A DNA stretch of 64,000 nt from Streptomyces sp. Sge12. Its GTDB lineage: Bacteria > Actinomycetota > Actinomycetes > Streptomycetales > Streptomycetaceae. Shown one piece after another: positions 18,021 to 25,204 of this stretch. The notes beneath the pieces were generated by a model. It worked only from the letters and a program-made list of their open reading frames with translations, had not been told where the DNA came from and did not search any database. The translations under genes were made by a program, and so were the position numbers. Each line of letters starts with the position of its first letter. Position 1 is the first letter of the stretch. The stretch covers positions 4,545,501 through 4,609,500 of the forward strand of contig NZ_CP020555.1 of the NCBI RefSeq assembly GCF_002080455.1, in the 5' to 3' direction.

Positions 18021-18630
18021 CGCGGGCGGCCCGGGGTCGGAGCAGCAGACCGATGTAGGCGAGGTCGAAAACGCTGCACAGGATCCCCAGCCCGAGGATG
18101 AACGGGGCGTCCTCCAGCACCCCGAACAGCAGGGTGGGGGCGAGCGTCCCGAGCCACTTCGCGACGGCGATGGTCAGGGACTGTCCGTGCGGGCCCTGCC
18201 GGGCGGTGTACAGGCCGATGAACAGCCCCGACATCAGGAGGTTCTGGAGGAAGGCCGAGTACCGGGTCGCGTCGTGCATCCCGAAGTGCGCCAGGAACAG
18301 CCACTGCACGGCGAAGCCGGTACCGAAGATCAGGACCGACCAGGCGGCGAAGAGCGGCCGGGTGACGAAATCCGGCAGCTCGGCCCGCCCGAAGCGCAGG
18401 TAGGTGTAGACGATCACGAGGTCGGCCACCGCCCACACCACGTTGACCACGCCCTGCGCGGAGATCCCGACCGAGAACTCGCGGACCGCGTAGGTCGTCT
18501 CCCAGGCGAAATTGAGCGCGAGCGCGGCGACGGGCATCGCGTACGTCCGGTCCCGCAGCCCGACGCGGATGGCCTCCACGTACACGACCGTCCAGGCGAT
18601 CCCGCTGACCAGCGTGAGCATCAGATCCAC
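17992..18630 (-). CDS. Pyr4/PaxB-like integral membrane protein (possible terpene cyclase)
   Basis: A 212-residue protein with about seven hydrophobic helices. Helix two ends in ALALNFAWETTY, matching the conserved Glu region of fungal Pyr4/PaxB membrane terpene cyclases. The last helix reads ILCSVFDLAYIGLLL, with an Asp 24 residues from the C-terminus, where Pyr4 has its second catalytic acid. Size also fits (fungal members about 240). I infer the fold confidently but not the reaction: no prenyltransferase or epoxidase is adjacent, and many bacterial relatives have no assigned role. It starts at a GTG, or at the ATG three codons on. Confidence 0.6.
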   Translation of the reverse strand: MDLMLTLVSGIAWTVVYVEAIRVGLRDRTYAMPVAALALNFAWETTYAVREFSVGISAQGVVNVVWAVADLVIVYTYLRFGRAELPDFVTRPLFAAWSVLIFGTGFAVQWLFLAHFGMHDATRYSAFLQNLLMSGLFIGLYTARQGPHGQSLTIAVAKWLGTLAPTLLFGVLEDAPFILGLGILCSVFDLAYIGLLLRPRAARVRSLPAPSR

Positions 18631-18713
18631 GCGCGCACCCTAGCGAGCCGATCGGGCGAGGGGAACGGGCGGGGCGTACGGGCGGGGCGAACGGGGTGCG
18701 TCACACCCCTTGT

Positions 18714-18728
18714 CTGACGATCCGTCAG
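18714..18728. promoter_or_regulatory. CTGACG-N3-CGTCAG operator, monooxygenase/SDR operon
   Basis: CTGACGATCCGTCAG, identical in both arms to the sites at 5323, 20594 and 46604. It lies 61 bases before the monooxygenase ATG, where it could overlap the promoter. Confidence 0.7.
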
Positions 18729-18789
18729 CTACGACGATGGCCCGGCACCGATATGACGAATCGGCAGACGAAGGCGAGGCGGGCCCGCC

Positions 18790-19737
18790 ATGGCGCGCGT
18801 GTTTCCGGAAGGTCGGCTGGTCCACGGGATGCAGCTCCCGATCCAGTCGCAGAGCACCATCTACGCCGAACCCTGGGAGGCCGCGGCCACCGCCGCCGAT
18901 CTCGCCGAGATCGCGCGGGCCGCCGACCGGGCCGGCTTCGGCTACCTGGCCACCTGCGACCACGTGGCCATCCCGCGGCGGCTCGCCGGCCCCATGAGCA
19001 CCGTCTGGTACGACCCGGTGGCGACCCTGTCCTTCCTGGCCGGCATCACCGAGCGCGTGCGCCTGCTGAGCCACGTCGCGATCCTGGGCCTGCGCCACCC
19101 GCTGATCAGCGCCAAGCAGTACGCCACCCTCGACCACCTCTGCGGCGGCCGGCTGATCCTCGGGGTGGGCGCCGGGCACGTGCAGGAGGAGTTCGAGGTC
19201 CTCGGCGTGGACTTCGCGCGCCGCGGGGCCGTCCTCGACGAGACCCTGGACGCGCTGCGCCGGGCGCTGGGGCCCGAGGAGTACCCGGAGTTCGAGGGCG
19301 AGCTGTTCTCCTTCAAGGACCTCGGCCAGCTGCCGCGGCCCGTGCAGGAGCGGATCCCGGTGTGGGTCGGCGGCTCCTCGCCCGCGGCCGTGCGCCGCGC
19401 CGCGGTCCGCGGGGACGGCTGGCTCCCGCAGGGCGATCCGCGCGAGCGGCTCCCGCAGCAGATCGCCCGGATCAAGGAGCTCCGCGAGGAGGCCGGGGTC
19501 GCCGATCCCATCGAGTTCGGCGCGATCACCGAGGCGCTGTACGTCGGGGAGCCCGGCTGGGACACGGGCCGGCGCACCCTCACCGGCAAGGCGGAGGCGC
19601 TCGCGGAGTCCCTGCGGGAGTACCGGGCGCTCGGCGTGGACCAGATCCAGGTCCGCTTCCGCAGCCGCGACCGCGCCGAACTCGTCGACCAGATCACCGC
19701 TTTCGGGGCCGAGGTGGCCCCCCTCCTCAATGACTAG
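18790..19737 (+). CDS. Luciferase-like F420-type oxidoreductase (first)
   Basis: A 315-residue TIM-barrel flavin/F420 enzyme. Typical features are DRAGFGYLATCDHV near residue 45, the central TLDHLCGGRLILGVGAGHVQEEFEVLGVDF, and IPVWVGGSSPAAVRRAAVRGDGWLP. The pattern fits F420-dependent members of the luciferase-like family rather than FMN two-component oxygenases, but the cofactor is not proven by sequence. It is followed after 13 bases by an SDR gene, so the two are co-transcribed. The upstream CTGACG palindrome links it to the other catabolic units. Confidence 0.87.
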   Translation: MARVFPEGRLVHGMQLPIQSQSTIYAEPWEAAATAADLAEIARAADRAGFGYLATCDHVAIPRRLAGPMSTVWYDPVATLSFLAGITERVRLLSHVAILGLRHPLISAKQYATLDHLCGGRLILGVGAGHVQEEFEVLGVDFARRGAVLDETLDALRRALGPEEYPEFEGELFSFKDLGQLPRPVQERIPVWVGGSSPAAVRRAAVRGDGWLPQGDPRERLPQQIARIKELREEAGVADPIEFGAITEALYVGEPGWDTGRRTLTGKAEALAESLREYRALGVDQIQVRFRSRDRAELVDQITAFGAEVAPLLND

Positions 19738-19750
19738 GGGCTGACGGACC

Positions 19751-20536
19751 ATGGGCAAGCTGGACGGGCGCGTCGTCATCATCACGGGCGCGGCACGCGG
19801 CCAGGGCGAGCAGGAGGCTCGGCTCTTCGCCGCCGAGGGCGCCTCGGTGCTCCTCGGCGACGTGCTGGACGAGCAGGGCGCCGCGGTGGCCAAGGACATC
19901 GGCGAGGACCGGGCGCGGTACGTACGGATGGACGTGAGCCGCGAGGAGGACTGGGTGGCGGCGGTCGCCGCCGCCAAGGAGGCCTTCGGCCGGATCGACG
20001 GCCTGGTCAACAATGCGGGCATCCTGCGCTTCAACGAGCTGACCGCGACCCCGCTGGAGGAGTTCCAGCAGGTGGTCCAGGTCAACCAGGTGGGCGCCTT
20101 CCTCGGCATCAAGACGGTGGCCCCCGAGATCGAGGCGGCCGGCGGCGGCACCATCGTCAACACCTCCTCCTACACGGGTCTGACGGGCATGGCGTACGTC
20201 GGGACCTACGCCGCCACCAAGGCGGCGATCCTCGGCCTGACCCGGGTGGCCGCCCTGGAGCTGGCCGGCAAGGGCATCCGGGTCAACGCGATGTGCCCGG
20301 GCGCGGTGGACACCCCGATGGCCAACCCGGGGCTGCTGGACCCGGCGAACCTGACCGACGAGGCCAGGGACGCGATGGCCGAGCTCTACAGGCGCGTGGT
20401 CCCGATGGGGCGGGTGGGCCGGCCGGAGGAGATCGCGAAGCTGGCGCTCTTCCTGACGGGCGAGGACTCCTCCTACATCACCGGGCAGCCGTTCGTGATC
20501 GACGGCGGCTGGATGGCAGGCGTCAGCATTCTCTGA
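19751..20536 (+). CDS. Short-chain dehydrogenase/reductase (first)
   Basis: A 261-residue classical SDR. The cofactor loop is TGAARGQG near residue 15, with DVL (Asp at the end of strand two suggests NAD+). NNAG is intact, the catalytic Ser sits in NTSSYTG, and YAATK gives Tyr153/Lys157. The C-terminus GQPFVIDGGWMAG is typical. It probably oxidises a secondary alcohol made or used by the neighbouring monooxygenase. The stop lies inside an imperfect operator for the next unit. Confidence 0.92.
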   Translation: MGKLDGRVVIITGAARGQGEQEARLFAAEGASVLLGDVLDEQGAAVAKDIGEDRARYVRMDVSREEDWVAAVAAAKEAFGRIDGLVNNAGILRFNELTATPLEEFQQVVQVNQVGAFLGIKTVAPEIEAAGGGTIVNTSSYTGLTGMAYVGTYAATKAAILGLTRVAALELAGKGIRVNAMCPGAVDTPMANPGLLDPANLTDEARDAMAELYRRVVPMGRVGRPEEIAKLALFLTGEDSSYITGQPFVIDGGWMAGVSIL

Positions 20537-20559
20537 TGGAGCGTCAGGTATTGACGCTC
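20533..20559. promoter_or_regulatory. Degenerate operator plus extra half-site
   Basis: CTGATG-GAG-CGTCAG (20533-20547) is a one-mismatch version of the palindrome and overlaps the SDR stop codon. An outward inverted repeat GAGCGTCA-GGTAT-TGACGCTC (20539-20559) adds a further TGACG half-site. This may be an auxiliary binding site for the repressor at 20594. Confidence 0.45.
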
Positions 20560-20593
20560 GCACCCCGGCGATGGAACAGTCGAGACATCGAAT

Positions 20594-20608
20594 CTGACGC
20601 AACGTCAG
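20594..20608. promoter_or_regulatory. CTGACG-N3-CGTCAG operator, second monooxygenase unit
   Basis: CTGACGCAACGTCAG, 23 bases before the TTG start of the second monooxygenase. The arms are identical to the other sites while the central triplet differs, as expected for a dimer-binding palindrome. Confidence 0.72.
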
Positions 20609-20631
20609 AAATCAAAGGACGGTGAACCCCC

Positions 20632-21753
20632 TTGGAATTCGGGCTCTTTGTGCAGGGATACGTGCCTGAGGCGCGGTCCAAGGTCGACCCCGAGGCAGAG
20701 CACAAGGCGCTGATCGAGGAGACCGAGTACGTCATACAGGCGGACAAGTCCGGCTTCAAGTACGCCTGGGCGTCCGAGCACCACTTCCTGGAGGAGTACT
20801 CGCACCTGTCGGCGAACGAGGTGTTCCTCGGGTACCTCGCCCACGCCACCGAGCGCATCCACCTCGGCTCCGGCATCTTCAACCCGCTGGCCCCGGTGAA
20901 CCACCCGGTCAAGGTCGCCGAGAAGGTCGCCATGCTCGACCACCTCTCCAAGGGCCGCTTCGAGTTCGGCACCGGCCGCGGCGCGGGCAGCCACGAGATC
21001 CTCGGCTTCCTGCCGGGCATCGAGGACATGAACGGCACCAAGGAGATCTGGGAGGAGACCATCGCGGAGTTCCCCAAGATGTTCCTCCAGGAGGAGTACG
21101 AGGGGTTCCAGGGCAAGCACTGGTCCCTGCCGCCGCGGAAGATCTTCCCCAAGCCGTACGGCAAGGCCCACCCGGCCATGTGGTACGCGGCCGGGTCCCC
21201 GTCCTCGTACGCCATGGCGGCGAAGAAGGGCCTCGGCGTGCTGGGCTTCAGCGTGCAGAAGGTCTCCGACATGGAGTGGGTCCTCGACCAGTACAAGACG
21301 GCCATCCGGGAGGCGAAGGCCATCGGCGCCTTCGTCAACGACAACGTCATGGTCACCTCGACCGCGATCTGCGCCGAGACCCACGACAAGGCCGTCGAGA
21401 TCGCCGTCAACGCCAACATGAACCGCTTCCAGTCGCTGGTCTTCCGCTACCACGACACCTTCCCGCGGCCCGAGGCGATCCCGCAGTGGCCCGAGACCCT
21501 GCCGGAGTACAACGCGGAGATCATCGAGCTGCTGATCGCCGAGGAACTGCTGATCTGCGGCGACCCGTCGGAGGTCCGCGCCCAGTGCAAGCGCTGGGAG
21601 CAGGCGGGGGCCGACCAGCTGTCCTTCGGCCTGCCGACCGGTGTCTCGCCCGAGGACACGATGACGACGATCAAGCTGATCGGCGAACACGTGATCCCCC
21701 ACATCGACACGGACCCGGTCCACCGCACCACCCGCTTCCGCCAGGCCGTCTGA
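20632..21753 (+). CDS. Luciferase-like monooxygenase (second)
   Basis: A 373-residue member of the luciferase-like family, larger than the first. It starts at a TTG (MEFGLFVQGY) preceded by AAAGGACGG; no in-frame ATG or GTG fits better. The barrel begins EFGLFVQGY, then YAWASEHHFLEEYSHLS, a loop resembling the LuxA-type SEHH motif, and MLDHLSKGRFEFGTGRGAGSHE. This resembles alkanal-monooxygenase-like actinobacterial proteins, FMN or F420. It is the first gene of a probable three-gene unit with the amidohydrolase and ALDH. Confidence 0.87.
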   Translation: MEFGLFVQGYVPEARSKVDPEAEHKALIEETEYVIQADKSGFKYAWASEHHFLEEYSHLSANEVFLGYLAHATERIHLGSGIFNPLAPVNHPVKVAEKVAMLDHLSKGRFEFGTGRGAGSHEILGFLPGIEDMNGTKEIWEETIAEFPKMFLQEEYEGFQGKHWSLPPRKIFPKPYGKAHPAMWYAAGSPSSYAMAAKKGLGVLGFSVQKVSDMEWVLDQYKTAIREAKAIGAFVNDNVMVTSTAICAETHDKAVEIAVNANMNRFQSLVFRYHDTFPRPEAIPQWPETLPEYNAEIIELLIAEELLICGDPSEVRAQCKRWEQAGADQLSFGLPTGVSPEDTMTTIKLIGEHVIPHIDTDPVHRTTRFRQAV

Positions 21754-21757
21754 TGTT

Positions 21758-21825
21758 CAGCCCCGCCGGCGTTTGAGGCGCGGGGTGTGGGGCGGAGCCC
21801 CACGTGCCCCCGCCGGCCGGCGCGC
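21758..21825 (+). repeat. Streptomyces intergenic GC-rich repeat
   Basis: The sequence beginning CAGCCCCGCCGGCGTTTGAG and ending near GGCGGAGCCCC matches, from memory, a short repeat scattered between genes in many Streptomyces genomes. It contains inverted GGGGC/GCCCC pieces and may form a hairpin. Only one copy is seen in this window. Its role is unknown; it may attenuate transcription inside the operon. Confidence 0.6.
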
Positions 21826-21941
21826 GTACGGGGACGGCGTCTTCCCGGACCGCCGTCCCGCACGGCCCCGGCCGGGCGGCCACCGGCCGGGGCCACCTCC
21901 AGCCACTCAGCCCGGCGGGGCTCCATGTGTGAAGGGACGTC

Positions 21942-23681
21942 ATGCTCGACCACCTGATCAAGGGCGCGACCGTCGTGGACGGCACCGGCGCCCCCGCCCG
22001 CGTGGCAGACGTGGGGATACGCGACGGCCGGATCGCGGTGACAGCCGCACCCGGCACCATCACCGAAGAGGCCCGCACCACCGAGGACGCCACCGGCCTC
22101 GTCCTGACCCCGGGCTTCATCGACCCCCACACGCACTACGACGCACAGCTCTTCTGGGACCCGTACGCCACGCCCTCCATGAACCACGGCGTGACCACCG
22201 TCGCCGGCGGGAACTGCGGCTTCACCCTGGCCCCGCTCCACCCGGACCGCCCCGAGGACGCCGACTACACCCGCCGCATGATGAGCAAGGTCGAGGGCAT
22301 GGCCCTCAAGGCCCTGGAGGAGGGCGTCGACTGGACCTGGTCCACCTTCGGCGAGTACCTCGACGCCCTGGAGGGCCGGATCGCCGTCAACGCCGGGTTC
22401 ATGGTCGGCCACTGCGCCCTGCGCCGGCACGTGATGGGCGAGGACGCCGTCGGCGGCCAGCCCACCCCCGAGCAGATGCAGCAGATGCTCGACCTCTTCC
22501 ACGACGCCATGAACGCCGGCGCCTGGGGCCTGTCCACCACCCAGTCCTCCACCCACTCCGACGGCTCCGGCGCCCCCGTGGCCTCCCGCCACGCCCGGCC
22601 CGCCGAGCTGCTGGCCCTGTCGAAGGCGGTCGCCGAACACGAGGGCACCCAGCTGGAAGCGATCGTCGCCGGCTGCCTCGACCAGTTCTCCGACGACGAG
22701 ATCGACCTGTTCGTGGAGATGAGCGCCGCCGCCGGCAGGCCGCTCAACTGGAACGTCCTCACCATCGACGCCTCCGTCCCCGAGCGGGTCCCGCGCCAGC
22801 TGATCCCCAGCGAGCGCGCCCGCAAGGCCGGCGGCCGGATCGTCGCGCTGACGATGCCGATCCTCACCCCCATGAACATGTCGCTGGGGACCTTCTGCGC
22901 ACTCAACCTCATCCCCGGCTGGGGCGAGATCCTCGGACTGCCCGTCCCCGAGCGGATCGCCAGGCTCCGCGACGCCGGCGTACGGGCCGAGATGCTGCGC
23001 CGCGCCGACAGCAAGGAGGCCGGCGTCTTCCGGCGCCTCGCCAACTTCGGGCGGTACGTCATCGGGGACACCTACAGCAAGGAGAACGACGGCCTCTCCG
23101 GCCGGGTCGTGAACGACATCGCAGCCGAGCGCGGTCAGGACCCCTTCCACTGCCTGGTGGAGATCTGCGCCAACGACGACCTGCGCACGGTGCTCTGGCC
23201 GATGCCCACCGACAACGATCCGGCGAGCTGGGCCCTGCGCCAGGAGACCTGGCAGCACGAGGACGTCATGCTCGGCGGCTCCGACGCCGGCGCGCACCTG
23301 GACCGGATGTGCGGCGCCCCGTACACGACCCGCTTCCTCGGCGACTGCCTGCGCGGCCGCAAGCTCGTCCCGCTGGAGCAGGCGGTACGGATGCTCACCG
23401 ACGACCCGGCCCGCCTGTTCGGGCTGCGCGAACGCGGCCGCATCGCCGAGGGCTTCCACGCCGACCTGGTCCTCTTCGACCCGGAGCGGATCGAGGCGGG
23501 ACCCGCGACCCTGGTCCACGACCTGCCCGGGGACAGCCCGCGGCTGGACGCGCGGGCCATCGGCATCGTCTCGGTACGGGTCAACGGCGTGGAGACCATC
23601 CGCGACGACGAGGTGACGGGGGCCGTTCCGGGCATCGTGCTCCGGTCGGGCCGGGACACGAGGACGGTGAGCACGCGATGA
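21942..23681 (+). CDS. D-aminoacylase-like amidohydrolase (N-acyl-D-amino-acid deacylase family)
   Basis: A 579-residue metallohydrolase of the amidohydrolase-3 class. It opens with a beta-sandwich domain (LIKGATVVDGTGAPA) and reaches the metal site GFIDPHTHYD (His63, His65). MNHGVTTVAGGNCGF follows, then a long middle region, and the final active-site Asp lies in GGSDAGAHLDRM. The C-terminus DDEVTGAVPGIVLRSGRDT closes the sandwich domain. The family removes acyl groups from D-amino acids, but many homologues lie in catabolic clusters and may hydrolyse cyclic amides or esters. It overlaps the ALDH start by 4 bases (ATGA). Confidence 0.88.
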   Translation: MLDHLIKGATVVDGTGAPARVADVGIRDGRIAVTAAPGTITEEARTTEDATGLVLTPGFIDPHTHYDAQLFWDPYATPSMNHGVTTVAGGNCGFTLAPLHPDRPEDADYTRRMMSKVEGMALKALEEGVDWTWSTFGEYLDALEGRIAVNAGFMVGHCALRRHVMGEDAVGGQPTPEQMQQMLDLFHDAMNAGAWGLSTTQSSTHSDGSGAPVASRHARPAELLALSKAVAEHEGTQLEAIVAGCLDQFSDDEIDLFVEMSAAAGRPLNWNVLTIDASVPERVPRQLIPSERARKAGGRIVALTMPILTPMNMSLGTFCALNLIPGWGEILGLPVPERIARLRDAGVRAEMLRRADSKEAGVFRRLANFGRYVIGDTYSKENDGLSGRVVNDIAAERGQDPFHCLVEICANDDLRTVLWPMPTDNDPASWALRQETWQHEDVMLGGSDAGAHLDRMCGAPYTTRFLGDCLRGRKLVPLEQAVRMLTDDPARLFGLRERGRIAEGFHADLVLFDPERIEAGPATLVHDLPGDSPRLDARAIGIVSVRVNGVETIRDDEVTGAVPGIVLRSGRDTRTVSTR

Positions 23682-25147
23682 CCCGGGCACCGCAGTCGCT
23701 CTACATCGGCGGGGAGTGGGTGGAGCCCGCGGGCGGCCACTACGAGGTGATCGACCCGGCGGACGAGTCGGTGGTCGGGCTCGCCCCCGAGGCCTCGCTC
23801 GCCCAGGTCGAGGACGCGGCGCGCGCCGCCGCCGAGGCCTTCGGGAGCTGGTCCCGTACGAAGCCGGAGGAGCGCGCGGCGATCCTCGACCGCGCCGCGG
23901 ACATCATGCAGCGGGAGTTCGAGCCGTGGACGGCGCTGGCCCGCGCCGAGACCGGCGCGCCGACCGGGATCGCGCGCGGCATGCAGGTCGGGGTGGGCGT
24001 CACCCGCTTCAGGCGGTACGCGAAGGGGGCCCTCGAACCGGTCGAGCGGGGACTGCCCCCGCAGGTCACCGAGGCCGGCCCGATGGGGCGGGCGAGCATC
24101 CTGGGCGCGCTGGAGGTGCGCCAGCCGGTCGGCGTGGTCACCTGCATCACCTCCTACAACAACCCGTGGGCCAATCCGGCGGGCAAGGTGGCCCCGGCCC
24201 TGGCCATGGGCAACACGGTCGTGGTGAAGCCGGCGCCGCAGGACCCGCTCTCGGTGTTCAGGATGGCGGACGCCCTGCACGAGGCCGGGGTGCCGGCGGG
24301 CGTGGTGAACGTCGTGGGCGGGCAGTCGGTGGAGGTCGGCGAGGCCGCGGTGGACTCCCCGGACGTGGACATGGTGTCCTTCACCGGTTCCACGGCCGTC
24401 GGGCAGCGCATCGCCGAGGTCTGCGGCCGGTCCATGAAACGGCAGTTGATGGAGCTGGGCGGCAAGGGCGCGGCGATCGTCCTCGAGGACGCGGACCTGG
24501 ACGCGGCGGTGATGGGGATCGGCACGACCTTCTCCTTCTACTCCGGGCAGATCTGCACGGCCCCGACCCGGGTGATCGTCCACCGGTCGGTCCACGACCG
24601 GCTGATCGAGAAACTGACCGGCTACCTGGCCTTCATGAAGGTCGGCGCCCCGACGGAGGCCGGCACGGTCGTCGGCCCGGTGATCTCGGCGGCGCACCGC
24701 GACCGCGTGGAGTCGTACGTCGAGCTCGGGAAGAAGGAGGGCGCGCGGATCGCGTACGGCGGCGAGCGCCCGGTGGTCGGGAACGGCCGCGGCTTCTACG
24801 TGGCGCCGACCCTCCTCGTCGACTGCACGAACGACATGCGGGTGGTGCGCGAGGAGATCTTCGGCCCGGTGGTCGTGGTCGTGGCCTTCGACGGCGACGA
24901 GGAAGAGGCGATCCGGCTGGCAAACGACAGCGATTTCGGGCTGCTGAGCTACGTGTGGTCCGGGGACTCGGCGCGCGCGTTCCGCGTGGCGCGGCGGCTG
25001 CGGGCGGGCGGGGTCGGCGTGAACACCATCGGCCGCAACATGGAGGCGCCGTTCGGCGGCTTCAAGCGCAGCGGGGTCGGCCGCGACGTGGGCTCGTACG
25101 CACTGCACGCCTACAGCGAGATGCAGTCGATCGTCTGGACGGGCTGA
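23678..25147 (+). CDS. Aldehyde dehydrogenase
   Basis: A 489-residue NAD(P)+-dependent dehydrogenase, full length for the superfamily. Signatures are CITSYNNPWANPAGKVAPAL, SFTGSTAVGQRIAE, general base Glu259 in MELGGKG and nucleophile Cys293 in GQICTAPTR. The start ATG overlaps the amidohydrolase stop. It probably oxidises an aldehyde released by the upstream monooxygenase to an acid. It ends the cluster before a strong bidirectional terminator. Confidence 0.95.
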   Translation: MTRAPQSLYIGGEWVEPAGGHYEVIDPADESVVGLAPEASLAQVEDAARAAAEAFGSWSRTKPEERAAILDRAADIMQREFEPWTALARAETGAPTGIARGMQVGVGVTRFRRYAKGALEPVERGLPPQVTEAGPMGRASILGALEVRQPVGVVTCITSYNNPWANPAGKVAPALAMGNTVVVKPAPQDPLSVFRMADALHEAGVPAGVVNVVGGQSVEVGEAAVDSPDVDMVSFTGSTAVGQRIAEVCGRSMKRQLMELGGKGAAIVLEDADLDAAVMGIGTTFSFYSGQICTAPTRVIVHRSVHDRLIEKLTGYLAFMKVGAPTEAGTVVGPVISAAHRDRVESYVELGKKEGARIAYGGERPVVGNGRGFYVAPTLLVDCTNDMRVVREEIFGPVVVVVAFDGDEEEAIRLANDSDFGLLSYVWSGDSARAFRVARRLRAGGVGVNTIGRNMEAPFGGFKRSGVGRDVGSYALHAYSEMQSIVWTG

Positions 25148-25156
25148 GGCGGCGAC

Positions 25157-25198
25157 AGCGGTGTCCGGCCGCGGCCGAGGCCGTGGCCGGACACCGCT
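25157..25198. terminator. Bidirectional terminator after ALDH
   Basis: Long arms (25157-25176 and 25179-25198, beginning AGCGGTGTCCGGCC and ending GGCCGGACACCGCT) pair with a single G:T mismatch. It lies in the 57-bp gap between two convergent genes. Confidence 0.85.
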
Positions 25199-25204
25199 AC
25201 CGGC

